The position numbers and the translations under genes were made by a program. Positions 46,401 through 60,918 of a stretch of 64,000 nt of DNA are shown here, piece after piece. The notes below the pieces were generated by a model. It made no database searches and was not told the DNA's origin. It saw nothing but the letters and a program-made list of their open reading frames with translations. Every line of letters starts with the position of its first letter. The stretch's first letter is position 1. The DNA is from Byssothecium circinans (taxonomy: Eukaryota > Ascomycota > Dothideomycetes > Pleosporales > Massarinaceae): positions 283,736 to 347,735 of the forward strand of contig ML976996.1 of NCBI GenBank assembly GCA_010015675.1, written 5' to 3'.

Positions 46401-49400
46401 TAATAGGCTGCTATAAAACTAGAGTAGAGATAGATTAGTAATTTAGTAACCTTAGACTAAAAGCGTAGTAGAGGTAGAAGTTAGGATTTATATATTCTCT
46501 CTTTCTAGGTAAGAGAAGTAGAAATAAGTATAGTCTAGTAAGCTATAAGTGCTTCTAGTATATAAGTGCGAGTTTAGTAATTAAGTACGTTCTCTACTTA
46601 TAGGTGTTTATTAGTAGTATACTTACGCTTCTATTAATTAAGGAGCTAGATTGATTTAAAGATGTAGCTAGAGTATTACGTAATAGTAGAGAACTATTCT
46701 ATAATAGAGTAGAACTATCAAGTCTAGATAGGGGGCCTATATACTCTAAAGTTAGATAAGGATTAAGATTAAGTTAATTAGAAGTGTAGGACGCAGCTAA
46801 AGCTAGGATTACTTTAGTTAATAGAATAGTAATAGACTAGGTATTAGTTATAGTACTATTAAATTTAGGTTTACTTTCTTCTTTAGAGACTAAAGATGCG
46901 TTACTATTTAGAGGATTAATTAGGTTATTAAGCTTAATTATCTGTACTACGTCTTTTAATACTATTCCCCTTAGCATCTTACTATTATAAGAGCTGTAGA
47001 AGAGTAATTTATTAAATATAATATTACGCGTATAAATAACTTTGCCTTAATAGCTAAATAAGTGTGCTCTAGGTAGCTATACTTAATAGATATTTCTAGA
47101 GTTAACACTAACAAGGTAGCTAATAAGTGCTTAAGGGGAGAGCTTATCTTTATACTTAATATACTTATAGAGAGCGTACACACAACAGCTATATATATAG
47201 AGATAAGAGAGAGAAGGGAGCTATTAATATATAACTATAAAAGGAGTTTTCTAATTAAGAGCTTTAATAGGTATCTAATTAAGCATATACCTAGCGTATA
47301 AGTATATCTCTCTAATAAGGTAAAGAGGAAGTCCTAAAGTAGTTCTAAGTAAATAGGTACGCTTAATAAGAGACTTACCTAAGCGTTTAGCATAGCTTAA
47401 CTAAGCTAGAGTATTAGGTGACTAAAGCTATAGTTGTATTCCTTCTAATACTGCGTAGGATACTAAGGAGTTATCTAAAGCTTAAAAGCTATAGCTCTGT
47501 TTACTATTAAAATAGAGAAATTATAGTGCTATATTAAACTAGCGCTTAATAAGGGTATTAAGATCTTAAAAGGCTTTTAGAAGGTAATCTTGCCGCCATT
47601 TCTTAATAATAAAAACAAAGTTAAACTTAGAGAAGAGGTTATATATATAAAATATATAGCGTTACCCTATAAAGATGTTAATATCTAGCTTAATAATATT
47701 AATAGTAATAGAGTTAAAAGGCTTAAGTAGAGGTTGCTTATATTTACTTCTCTAAGATACTTACTCTATTACTTTATTAGCACTATATTAGGGACAGTCC
47801 TTTATAGCTAGGGGAGGAGAAGTAATCTAGATACTAGTAGAAGCTATAGCAAGGTATTCTAGTAGTTCTAGACCTAGATACCTAAAGAAGATATAAGCTT
47901 TAAGGCTAGTAAGAACTTAGAGTTTACGTAGAGCTATAGACTTGCATAGGCGCTAATAGGTAGTTATAGCGTAGTACTAAGCTACTAGTAGAGTTTAAGA
48001 TAGAAGTATTAAGATAGGATAGTTCTAATCTATTAAGAATAGTTCTTAACTATACTAAACTATTCCTAAGGAATTAGTAACTAGAGATTTCTAAGTAACT
48101 AAAAGATAATAGCCTCTATTTTAAATTACTTTGTACTATACTAGATTAGACTTTTAGTCTAACCTATATAGTACTAAGTATCTAGAGTTAAAGTAAATAC
48201 TACTACCTCTAAGCTAGGAAAGGGAAACTAGTAACGTAATAAAGTTTAGGACAAACGTAACATTTAGTAGGATAAAGGGCTAAGGGCTAGATAAAGTTAA
48301 TAAGATAACTTTATACTTTCCTTAAGTAACTATAGGTAATATGCTATCTCTACTACTAATAAACTTATTATAGGCAGGGCGTTCCTATATAAATTTAAGT
48401 AGGTTATTGTAGACGTATATATTAGAGCTATAATTAAGAGTCTAGAAGTAAGCTAGTAGGAAGGGAGGATCCTTCTAGGTAATTCTAAGAGTAGTATAGC
48501 TAGTAGTAACTAGCCCTATATAGCGCCTTTTAGTATCTAAAGCTTAGTCTCTAGCATTAAAATAGAATTAATCTAATTAGCTTTAGGATACCTAGACTTG
48601 TGAAGTAGAGTTTTTATAGGCTTTTCTCTAGATATTATTAAGGATATCCTTCTATTTATTCTGTTGGTTAGTTTTTCCTTCCTGTAGCTATAGGTAGAGA
48701 TTAGATTAATACGCTTTATTAACTTTAAAGCCCTTAGGGCAGTTAGATAGAATAATATAAGGATAGTTCCTTTAGTAGCTACTATAAGACTTACTATTAC
48801 TATAGGGATAGGGCTTACCTTAGTGCAGTCTCTTAGTTTAGCTAGAATTATCTTTATCCTTATCTACCTTTAAGTTAGTTCTTTTGTAGGATTCAGACCA
48901 TATATAAGGATTAGAGGGAACTAAACTATTTCTATTATATAGAGATCTTTTACTATTATAGGTTATTAGGAAGGTAGTGTACTAGGTGCGTCTTAAGGTA
49001 CGTATAGATACTATAGCTGCTAAATTAATAAATTTAGAAACTAGGTACTTAAGTGTACAGCTGTCTAGAATTAGAAGCTAATTAGGTAGTATAATAACCT
49101 TATATTATAGAGTAATCTTTTTACTAGCCGCGTTAATAGTAGTAGGAACTATAATAGTTATAGATATAAAAGCTTCTTATCTCTCCTTATATTCACGTTC
49201 TTGCTTTTAAAGGTTAAGGACAAAGGAGGTAGTAAAGTTATTATAGATAGTAGTATAAACGTTTAGGAGGTTATACTAGGGAGTAAAGCCTTTAACTTCT
49301 AGGAGCTTAAGTTCCTATACCTTACTAACTATAAGTTAAAACTTATATGCCTAATCTTTAAAGCCTTTTTTCCCTAGTATCTTCTTCTTAATCATCTAAT

Positions 49401-50092
49401 ACTTAGCGCGGATATCTTATTTATAGAGTGCTATTTTACAGTAGTATTTAGCGTAAAGGATTACAAGCTTTTTAGCGAAAGTTAGAAAGGTATTAAGTTA
49501 AGTAGCAACTTAAGAGTAAACTATATTAAGTAGTTTCTTAGCAAGACTATTAACCTTTTATTAATTAATATAGTAGTACTTGTTCCTTTCCTTTTAAAGT
49601 ATCTATAAAGCTATAGTAGTAGAAGCACTAAGGTTAGTTAGTAGTTTAAGTACTAGCTTATTATTATCCTCTAGATTAAGATAATTCTATACTTTAGCTA
49701 AGATAGCCTTACCTTTAAAGATATTATACTACTTATCCTAGTTTCTAGGACTAGTAAGTACTACGTCTAAGGTAGCAATACTACTAGCTATAGATAAAGC
49801 AGCGCAAGGCATAACAATAGTATTAAATAGTGTAAAATAGTAATAAACTATTAGGGAACCATCTAGGTACAATTTATATAGGCTGCGGATTAAGGCGATT
49901 AAGGGTGCGAGGGTGTACGTAGGTGTATAGGATAGTTTAGAACTATTAGGAATAGTTAGCGCAACTATATAGGCGTAGGTATAGGGACCACTTAAGTTTT
50001 AGATAATAGATAAAGTAGATAAAGCTAGACTAGGCTTATAACTATTAGACAGCTAAGCACTAAGAGCATAGAGAAAAAAGGATTAATTATAT
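43445..50092. mobile_element. Unclassified terminal-repeat element 'D', copy 1
   Basis: Starts TATTAGATAGCTAAGCACTA then AGAGCATAGAGAAAAAAG; the same start recurs in direct orientation at 50043, where it is cut after 50 bp by the Copia element. Copy 2 at 61683 preserves the less mutated form TGTTGGACAGCAGAGCACTA, so the repeats begin with TG as LTRs do. Between the repeats lie 6.6 kb of RIP-degraded DNA with some Lys/Leu/Ile-rich fragments (such as YKYLYKWKDLGLSRINI near 46300) that I cannot assign to any transposon protein. An LTR retrotransposon is the simplest reading, unproven. Confidence 0.55.
50043..50092. repeat. Second terminal repeat of element D copy 1, truncated
   Basis: TATTAGACAGCTAAGCACTA and the following 30 bp match 43445 onward. 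The rest is displaced by the Copia insertion beginning TGTTAG at 50093. Confidence 0.6.
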
Positions 50093-51645
50093 TGTTAGAA
50101 TATAAGAGTATATTTAATACTTATATTAATCTACTCTTATTTCTATATATACTCCTTATTACCTAGTAGTTAAATACTATAGGTTAGTAATCTAGGCTAT
50201 CCTAGACTACTACCACCTAGGCAGTTGACTATAGATCGGATGGAACCATCCTAGATCGATTGATCGATCAAGCAATTAATCAATCGACCGATCCAAAGGC
50301 CTAGCCAATATTATGGCGTTATTAGTTCTTTATTAAATAAAGAAACTAGTTTTCCTTATTTAATAAAGAAACAATATTAAGCTAAAAACGTTTGCAGAAA
50401 AGTAAGAACGCTTGCAGCCTTTCTTTATACTATCTACAGTATACAGGCTAATAGGAATAGGCTGAAGAAAGGTATAAGTAAGTACTCTATCTTCGATTAA
50501 ACTTAATACTATATATGACATAATATACTATTAATCAACTACTATTTTGTCTATCTCTACTATATCTCTATTACCTTTTCACAGGTCATGAGCTCAGTTA
50601 GCAAATACTTCTAAAATCTTTAAAAAACCACCTACTATCCTTTGTCTATTTTTAAACAAAGAAGACAAAGAAAATTTTTTATATTTGTTTTAGCCTATTA
50701 AGGCTACCCTCTACGTTCAGAGACTATAAGTCTGAACAAAGAAACAAAGGAATAAAGAACTCTTTATTCTATTGTTTATAACAAAGCCTACTTTCACCGC
50801 CCTACTTTTCAATAACTACCTATCCGATTACTACGATTTTTACACCGTTGAAAGCCCTAATTCAGGCCATTCTCCTCGTCAAAAAATCCGTCAAGAATTT
50901 TTACGGGATCGAAAGTTATAAGTAACTGAAATATCCAATATTTAGTTACTTATAAAATAACAATAACAACCTCTCGAAATATCAACGAAGTTCTATATTT
51001 AATAGCTTTTTTAAGGCTATATATGAGGAACTATTTGATAACTGTCTAGGATTCTTTTTCTAGACTGGATACTCTGTCTAAGATCAAATTTTGATCTAAT
51101 ACAAAGTATACTTAAATTAGATATCAGGACGAATATCTATAGTGGAGAAAAGAGCTATATAACTTTATAAGAGACTTTTATAAAGTACAAACCTATCATA
51201 GTATTAGCTTTGAGCAATACTGCTATAGTGTTAGACTTTATACTAAGAACTACTTTAAAGTAAGGAATTAGGAATCCACTATTCATTATCTAGAAGAAAC
51301 CTATAATACCGACAATTAGTTGCTTCATCTAGATAACGAATATCTAGAAGATAAAGACTTCTATTTAGTAGAACGTTATAATCTTCAAGAACACTAGCTA
51401 GATATCTCTAGCTATTCAAATTAGGAAGAAATAGAATATATTTATATATTTCTATACTACTTCTCTCTCTTCTCTATCCTTCTCTATATAAACTATTTCT
51501 AGCTATATAGTATTAATAAGTCGAAAAGACTATTAATATATAAGGATAAGCTTTATATACTTAGTAGAAATAACTAAGTTATATAAAAGCAAGCTTAAAA
51601 AGCTATATATAATATAAAAGTATCTCTATACTTATTATATTAAAT

Positions 51646-52740
51646 ATGCCTCCTAGAGTAAGAGAAGAATCTTCTACTAAGTATAGCTTAGAAAAGCTAA
51701 AAGGCCAAGAAAACTACGAAACTTGGAAACTTAGGCTTAAAGCTATACTAGAAGAAAAAGACTATATTAAAGCAATACAATCTAATCTCCAAGGAGATAA
51801 GATAGATATAAAAGTATTTGCTTTAATAAAGCTATCTATAGAAGATAGTCCTTTATTACATATAAAGTACTGTACATCTTCTAAAGAAGCTTGGGATTTA
51901 CTAGATAACCTTTATTTACCTAAAGGATTTATTAGTGAATTTCTAGTCTGTAAGAAATTCTTTACTATTAAGCTAGATAATTTCTCTTCTATAGAGGAAT
52001 ATCTAAATAAAGTAAAGCAACTTATAAATGAATTAAGATCTAAGGATATAATACTACCAAAGCAATTAGTAGTAGCTTATATCATTAATAATCTTAATAG
52101 TAATTTTGAAACTTTTGTTTCAGCTATTACTCAATCCTATAGAGACAAAACGTTAGATATTAATTTAGAAACACTATTTTCTAATTTAATACACGAGTCT
52201 AGAAGGATTAAAAGCTCAGGCGAAGATTCAGTCCTATTTAATAATAGAGCTAGAAACTTTAAGAAAAGCTTTAAAGTACAAAAACCTAAAAGGTACTGTA
52301 CTAGGTGTAAAAATAATAGTCACTTATCTAAGGACTATTATTATTTATTTCCTGAAAAAGCCCCTAAAGGCTTTAAAACCTTTAATAGGTTTAAAAGACC
52401 TAGAGAGGAAGATAATAAGGCCTTAGCAGTTAAACCTACTAAGAAAGAAAAGAAGAAGGCTTTTCTAGCTACTAAGACGCCTTATATTAAACCATCTAAA
52501 GGCTTTATAGAATCCTTAGAAGAGGATCTATCTACTTCTAATCTAGATAATAATCTAGAAGAGGATTTAGATATAGCAGAAGATAATAATTATTATCAAA
52601 ACAAGGTACTTATAACCAGTTCCCCTAGTTATAGAAAAGTTAAAACTAACTTTATTCTAGATTCAGGGTCAACTCAATATATAGTATATAGAAAGGAGTT
52701 ATTTACTACCTTTAGAAACGATAATACTAAAATTAGTTAG
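51646..52740 (+). pseudogene. Copia gag-protease segment, open for 364 codons then stopped
   Basis: First residues PPRVREESSTKYSLEKLKGQ lead into ENYETWKLRLKAIL, the DUF4219/UBN2 gag opening. The zinc knuckle C-x2-C-x4-H-x4-C (near 52297-52338) has its last Cys changed to Tyr (TAT at 52336-52338). The aspartic protease FILDSGSTQYIV follows. TAG at 52738-52740, where GDNSFINAKG continues in frame, most likely replaces Trp. The frame then stays readable (YYIPSFNFNLISISKLEDLN) to the gap. Unusually long open frame for this block. Confidence 0.85.
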
Positions 52741-52934
52741 GGAGATAATTCTTTTATAAACGCTAAAGGAATTAGAACTATAGTTATATTTCTAAATAAT
52801 ACATCCTTTGTATTAACAAAGTGTTATTATATACCTAGTTTTAATTTTAATCTAATCTCTATTTCAAAACTAGAAGATCTAAATTGTGTTACAACCTTTA
52901 GAGATAATAAGGCTATTATTACTCTTAAGGATAA

Positions 52935-53839
52935 NNNNNNNNNNNNNNNNNNNNNNNNNNNNNNNNNNNNNNNNNNNNNNNNNNNNNNNNNNNNNNNNNN
53001 NNNNNNNNNNNNNNNNNNNNNNNNNNNNNNNNNNNNNNNNNNNNNNNNNNNNNNNNNNNNNNNNNNNNNNNNNNNNNNNNNNNNNNNNNNNNNNNNNNNN
53101 NNNNNNNNNNNNNNNNNNNNNNNNNNNNNNNNNNNNNNNNNNNNNNNNNNNNNNNNNNNNNNNNNNNNNNNNNNNNNNNNNNNNNNNNNNNNNNNNNNNN
53201 NNNNNNNNNNNNNNNNNNNNNNNNNNNNNNNNNNNNNNNNNNNNNNNNNNNNNNNNNNNNNNNNNNNNNNNNNNNNNNNNNNNNNNNNNNNNNNNNNNNN
53301 NNNNNNNNNNNNNNNNNNNNNNNNNNNNNNNNNNNNNNNNNNNNNNNNNNNNNNNNNNNNNNNNNNNNNNNNNNNNNNNNNNNNNNNNNNNNNNNNNNNN
53401 NNNNNNNNNNNNNNNNNNNNNNNNNNNNNNNNNNNNNNNNNNNNNNNNNNNNNNNNNNNNNNNNNNNNNNNNNNNNNNNNNNNNNNNNNNNNNNNNNNNN
53501 NNNNNNNNNNNNNNNNNNNNNNNNNNNNNNNNNNNNNNNNNNNNNNNNNNNNNNNNNNNNNNNNNNNNNNNNNNNNNNNNNNNNNNNNNNNNNNNNNNNN
53601 NNNNNNNNNNNNNNNNNNNNNNNNNNNNNNNNNNNNNNNNNNNNNNNNNNNNNNNNNNNNNNNNNNNNNNNNNNNNNNNNNNNNNNNNNNNNNNNNNNNN
53701 NNNNNNNNNNNNNNNNNNNNNNNNNNNNNNNNNNNNNNNNNNNNNNNNNNNNNNNNNNNNNNNNNNNNNNNNNNNNNNNNNNNNNNNNNNNNNNNNNNNN
53801 NNNNNNNNNNNNNNNNNNNNNNNNNNNNNNNNNNNNNNN
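52935..53839. other. Assembly gap (905 N)
   Basis: Unknown bases, probably the Copia integrase core. Confidence 1.
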
Positions 53840-53929
53840 GAATAACCTAGATAAGGTTATAGAAAACCTAGAAAATAGGATAATTACTAGATCTAGATAT
53901 AGAGAAAACTCTAATATACTAGAAAGTAA

Positions 53930-53934
53930 TAATA
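53930..53934. repeat. Gypsy target-site duplication, left
   Basis: TAATA, repeated at 61378-61382. Confidence 0.85.
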
Positions 53935-54394
53935 TGTTACTAAGGGGTATACTTGCCAAGCCTGATCCGTGTTAGGGGAGGTTGATTGGTGTAAGGTGTA
54001 TACATTAGGTAGTGTGCTTTAGTAGTTTAAGAGGCAAACGTATAAAAGTAACTAATTCTATATCTAACTATAGAATAACTAAGTATTAATCTAGGTAAGA
54101 GATAAACTATAGAGAGTTAACTACGAAGAATTAGAATCTAAAAGATAAAGGAAATCTATCTAGTCTTTATACTACTTATTCTATTCCTTCGCTAAGTTCT
54201 TGATCCTACCTAGAGCCTCTACTCCTTCTATTCCTAGGACTTCACTCTAATCCTAGGATCTATGGGATCTCTTAGTCTTAGCAGGATCATAATTATGTAA
54301 CTAGCGCCTTAACCCTATCCTGCGCCCTACTATCTAATACTCTCCTTAAGCGTATCATTCTTCCGTAGCTACGCTTATATATTATCTTATAACA
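53935..54394 (-). repeat. Gypsy LTR (3' LTR in element orientation)
   Basis: TGTTACTAAGG...CTTATAACA, TG..CA ended, about 90% similar by eye to 60919-61377; differences are transitions. Confidence 0.92.
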
Positions 54395-57300
54395 TTATCC
54401 CCCTCTTTAAGGTTATCATCCTAATATCCTAGGAGGTGTGTCTACTATGCCGCTTCCTCTTATAGCTAGTATATAAGTTGTACGTGTCCCTAGTTACTTA
54501 TAGTGTTATAGCCTTCTTTAGGGTTTTACTAACCTTTCCCTAACTATGCCTAAGGTTCCGTCTGAGTTATTAACCACACGCCGTTATAATTGCGCTAACT
54601 AAATTTGTTCTTAAGGGCTAGAGATGGCACTAGGTTGCAATCATTATTAGAAGCGTAAGCTTCATTATTTTATAGATGCGGCTATAGGTTAGTGCGCTAC
54701 CTACATTTAGGTTTACACTAAGTGCAGTCTGTTTATTCCTAAAGAGGAGTAGGAGAAAGTATAAATAGAGAAAGAGGAGAAGTAAATTACACTTCTTTAC
54801 TCTAAGGTAGAGGCTACGTGGCTTTAGGCTAAGTCTACCTAACTCCGCGTAGAGCTAGCTAAGTTAGAAGCCTATAAGCGCTCTTTTATAAACTAGGATT
54901 ACTATGTCCTAGCTATAATAGATGCTACTTAAGAGGTAGAGATTTTAAAGAGTATAGAGTCTACCATTTTATCTAAACCACCACTATCTAAACCATTATT
55001 AACTGACCTAGGCTAGTTGCAGGCTAATCCTTCTTTAATCTCTTTTAATCCTTCTTTATCCTTTAACTTTTCTACTTTCCTAGTAAATATAGGGTTACTA
55101 CCTCTAGATACTACTAGTGGTAGTCCTTTACTAGTCTCCTATAGTCTATAAGATTCTATATTAGTTCCTAGGTATTCTAGCTATCTAGCTAGTCCTTCTA
55201 TTTAACTAAGTACTTCCACTAACGCTTGAATTTTTGCAGGTCCTTAATTTCTTTAACCTTATAATCTTTGTCTTTAAGTTTGACTCGCGTTTTAACCTCA
55301 GCGTCTAGTGGTGCTAGTTTAAGGAGTAATTTATAAAAGATAGAGTATATGCGTATACCTTTAGGGAGTTCTAGCTTAAACGTTACTAGTCCTTTAGCTT
55401 CTAGGATTTAAAAGGGTCCTATTTAAAGGTTATCTAATTTATCGTATAGCCGTTTAGTTTTTAAATTTTTTTATAATAGGAAAACTTTATCCCCCTCTTT
55501 AAGGGTTAGTCCCTTAAGCCTTTTCTTATTTACTAATCTAGCTATTATAAGGTTCCTTTAAGCAATTCATTAGCTTAAATTATCATGTAGTTTATGAAGT
55601 AGTTATGCCTTATCATTAGCTCTAGCTAAGAGGCTTTTAATGTCCTTAGGATTTTAGTGAGTAGTTAGCTCATATCCATAATTCACGTAATACGGTGAGT
55701 ATCCTGTTATCAAGGATCTCATACTATTATAGGCTAATTATGCTGTTAGCAGGAGTTTAACCTAGTTATCCTATAGCTTATTAACGTACATCCTTAGATA
55801 CTATTCTAGTATCTAGTTTATTCGTTCCATCTATCTATCTATCTACGGGTGGAAGCTAGTTGAAAGCTTTTTATTAACTCCTAGCTTCGCAAGGAACGTG
55901 CTCTAATACTTAGAGGTGAATAGTGTTCTATAATTAGTAATAAACTATTCTAGCACACCGTATTAACTAACTAGTGCCTTAGTTACTATATAGGCTATTT
56001 CTTTAGCTGTAACTATTTCTTCTATTAGTATAAATATTAATGCTTTAGTTAATTAGTTAATGATTACTAATATTAAGTCGCATAGCCATGTTAATCTAGG
56101 TTCTAACGATTTTGGGAGCTTTACTATAAAGTCCATCATGATGCTAATCTATAGGCGTGCGGGTGGTTTAAGCAATTAGAGTAATCCGTAGGGCTTATGT
56201 CTCTTAGGCTTATTCTTAGAATAGGTTAAATAGTTACCTATCACGTTCTAAACTATTTTTCATACATTAGGGATTAAGTACTTATTTAAGATCTATTAAA
56301 CTATTTTATTAATCCTAGGGTGTCTATATTCCTTAGACTTGTGTAGCCTTTAGATAAGCATTTGTACTCTATCCCCTTAGACTCATCAGCGTTTATTAGG
56401 CTCCTAGGTAAGTTCATTAAGCTTCTTATCCTATAACTATGTGACCTTAGTTATCTTAGCTAATTATTTAACTAGAGTTCCTTTAAATAGTTATAGTTAA
56501 TTATAGCCTAAACTACTATCTCTATCCTTCTATAGGACTACGTCATGCGTAATAGGTCTATCTATCTCTTAAAGGTTAGATCTTTAGCTAAGGGCGTCTA
56601 CCACTCTATTTAGTAATCCTAGGTAATAGTATACCTTAAAGTTATAATCTACTATTATTTCAGCCTATCTAACCTGTTATTAGTTAAGTTTCTTAGTTAT
56701 CATGAAACTTATTAGGTTCTAGTAATCTAAATATACCTCTACCTAGTATCTAGCGCCTACTAGCTAGGCTTACTATTATTTAAAGGAGTCTACTATTACT
56801 AGTAGTTCCTTATCATGAACGTTATAGTTAAGTTCTACTCCTAAGAACTTCTAAGAATGATAGAACACTAGTCTCTATTTCCTATCTTTGCCTTATTATA
56901 AGAGTATTGCTCCTAGGGCATAGTCTAATGCATCTGTTTCTACTCATAGTAGTCATTCCAGGTCATGCATCTAAAGTATAGGGGCTAATAGGAATAGTTC
57001 TTTTAGCTTTTTAAAAGCCTCCTACTATTCTTATCCCTATTAGAATCCCTTTTCCTTCTTAGTAATTTCTATGAGAGGCGCTATAGTCTTCAAGTATCCC
57101 TAAATAAACTTCTAGTAAAAGTTAGTAAATCTTAGGAAGAATTGCACGTCCTTAACTATCTTAGGTTTTAGCTATTCCCTTATAGTTTTAACTTTCTTTA
57201 GGTCTATAGTAATGCTATCTTATAAAATGATAAATCCTAAGTAATCCATCTCTATAACGTGGAATTTACATTTTTCTAGCTATAGGGGTAATTAATATTC

Positions 57301-60300
57301 CCTAAGCTTCCTAAGCACCTTCTTAACGTATTTAATGTAATCTTTAAGCGTTCCTAAGGTATACACCAGTATGTCGTCTAGGTACGTAGTTATAAAAACG
57401 TCTAAGTATTTATAAAGTGCTCTATTAATAAGTGCCTAAAACGTTACAGGCGCGTTTATCAGTCTAAAGGGCATAACCATATACTTATATAATCTATACT
57501 AAGTTTTAAAGGTAGTTAGCTATTTAAAGCCCTTAGCTATCTATATTTAATGGAATCTATCTTATATATTAAATTTCATGATCTACTTAACTCCCTAGAG
57601 GCAGTCTATAAGTTCCTAGATTAGAGGAAGGGGGTAATAGTTCTTCCTTATGATATAGTTAAGCTATCGAAAATCTATATAGAGTTATAGCTTTCTATTC
57701 TTTTTTAGGATAAAGAGAATTAGTGAAGCCATTAGGCTTGTACTCTCTTATATATATTCTTATTTTAAGTTCTTCTTAATATACTCTCGTAGTTCTAACT
57801 ACTAGTCCTGAGTAAGCAGATATATTAGTCCTAGGCGTAGCTTTGCGCCTTCTTCTAGGTGAATCTCATAATCCTATTCCTAGTGATCTAGTAATGTGGT
57901 TTCTTCTATTTCTTTAAATAGGTCTTAAAACTCCTTATATTCTAGTAGTATTGTTAGTTAGGGTTTATCCATTATAGGCGTAACTCTCTATATCTAAATG
58001 ACTCCTATTTATAAAGGGTCCTTCTTATAGATTCTCTTAATCTTATAAGGTAATATCTTGCTAATCTATCTAGTCTAACTAGGTGAGCTCTAGATTGCTA
58101 GGCTTAATCTTCTATAGCGTGTTCTAGCAACCTTGCGTACTAGTTCTTAGCTAAACATCATACCTTTCTACTAATTAATAGTAGGATTATACTTCCTAAG
58201 CTAATTATAACTAATTAACATGTCTTCTTTACTAAGATCTATGATGTTAATGGATGTTATATCCTTAATCCTAAGTACGTAGAATGATACTTCTTAGGTC
58301 TCTAACCTTAAGAATCTATTGCTATAGGACATTAGTCTATTATTAGCTAATACTACTCATATTAGACGTTCCTTATCTTAATAGGGTATGTTATATTTCT
58401 TAACTACTTATAGGGAGATAATTATCTATATAGCTCTATTATCTACTAGTGCTATAAGTCTACGTCTATGTACGCGCACCTCTACCTTTAATTAATGAAC
58501 TAGTAGATCTAGGTGTCATACGTTATATAGGGTTATTATAGATATGCTCTTACTAGCGTGACCCTATCCCTAGTAGCTTCCTAGTTTTTTAACCCTTAGG
58601 GTCCTTTCAAAGACCTTCCTACTACTTATTCCTTAAGTAGGTGAATTTAATAGTCATCTATGTAGCACGCTATCTAAGGTAGGCATCCGTGCTCTACCTC
58701 TAAGTTATTTTATTATAGGAAACCCTTCCTAAGTTTCTCTAAGAGGTGTGCTTAACACATGTTATTAAAGTATTATTTATAGGGTAAGTTATTATGACTT
58801 TCCTTTTTTATAGCGTTAATAGGTGCTAGGGATCCTAGCCTTATAGGGAACTAAGTTATGTTTACTAGCTTATCGCCTTAGGCTACTCTTTCCTAATGCT
58901 AATTATCTAGCACCTTCTACTAGTGTTATTTAGAATCACCCTACTTCCTCCATTAAGCATCCTTCTTAGATTCACGAGGAAGGGTAGGGAGTACATGGCG
59001 TCTGTAATCCTTATCTAGGCATTCTTTTACTATGAGTAGGTTATAGTCCTAACCTCTCTTATCCCACGTGGCTTCTTCTTTGTAGAGCGTATAGAATATA
59101 TAGTTAAGAATCGTCTCACACTATGCCTAGTCCACTTCTTCATGCTCTTAGCTTATAGGGTGCCCTAGGGGGTGTTAATATTAGTAGTCTTTAACGTCAC
59201 ATTCTAGTGTATTCCTATCTATAGGTCCTATCAGCTAATATCCTATAACATGCTTGCTTAGCTAATGCACTTAGTAGTGCTTATCATAGCACTTATGCCA
59301 TCTAATGCATTTATGTTACTATTACTATTCGCTAAAGTAATAAGTATAGCAAGCTACTACTAGATAGTCTTTATCTAGGACTATAATATATAATATTCTC
59401 CTAGGTTATCATCTAACCTTATCTTATTTACATTTATAGTATAGGCATTAGTCTACCTAGCACTAATACTAATTAACTTCCTAGTAGGGGTTCTTCTTAG
59501 GTACCTCTACCCTAGTATATTCCCCTATTACATGTAGGCCCTAGATCTATATAGCCTCTACTACTACCTTACTAGCTTCTTCGCCGTACACTAATATAGG
59601 TATAGCGCAAGTTAGCCCTTCATGCGTGGTGCTAGCGTATCTCTAGCATATTTTAGCATCTAGCTATTATTAAACCACCTAGTCTAGCACCTTATTTTCA
59701 GCTAGACCTTAGCTTAGGCTTAGTGATTCCTAGAATCTTTTAAAGAGCGTGTTAGGGTCTATTTTACTAACGTGGTCATTAGGGGATCTTATCTAATCTA
59801 GTTCTAAAGGTAGGTAGGGAGTAGGCTACTAGTATAGCACCTCTAGTCCTTCCTCCTTAGGTCTTATTACCTTAAACTTAATTATCCTAATCTTGACTAC
59901 TCTAAGCTTACTAGCCTAGCCTTAATTCTTTAGGTAATCTCTATGGAAGTGTCCTACTTCACCGCATTAAAGACATGCCCTTTTTTTAAAGCGTTCTTAG
60001 CGTTATTCATAGGTTAGGCTATCAAGCTGTCTTCCCTTACCTTTATTAAACTACTTCCTTTATTAGACTTCATCTATCATTACTACATCACCATCCTAGT
60101 TATATCATAGTGTCTTTAGCTTTCTATGTCTTCTAGAGTTAGAAATAATCATTATATGCTATTATTTCTTCTGCATCACTTATTTATAGAGCCTATTATC
60201 AATTTAGGTGGCTAGGTTAATCATGTCTTATAAGTCTTCTAGCTTATTATAATAGATTATACTATCCTTGACCGTCTCCTTTAACCCGTTGTAGAAGGCT

Positions 60301-60918
60301 ATGCGTAATGGCGTATTATCCTAATTAATCTTTAACTATAGTTGCTTAAACTCTATCATATATCTTACGACTAACCTATCCTACTAGATCTAAGATATCT
60401 TCTGCTCTACCTAGGTCTCTTTATCAAGTTCTCTAAACACCTTCTAAATCTCATCCTTAAACGCTATCTAGCTTTTAAAGATAGTCTTCATATTATCTTT
60501 GTAATACCTTATCTCATTTATAAGATAGTTATCTATAAAGGGCTACATCTAAGTGGCTACCTTATCTCTTAAGTGCATACTAGCCGCAAGGATCTTATCT
60601 AAGTCCTCTATTAGGGCATTGAAGTGACAGTATAAATCCATGTTAGTAAGGAATAGCTTTAAGCTATCTCATTCTCTATTATACTTCTCTAGCGCTGCAA
60701 TCTTTCTACAGGGTATAGTGTCTTTAGCCTAGAGTTAAGCAATTGCTTGCATTAATCTATTAATCTATTTAGCCTATTACTATAACTAGTTAGCCTAGTT
60801 AGCTATCACTAATGCTAGACTTAAAGCAGGTGTACTAACACTACTACTAGTAGTACGTAGGGTAGTAGAAGCTGCTATTATATACGTTTAGGTTCTTAAA
60901 CCTATAGGTAGTTAAAGT

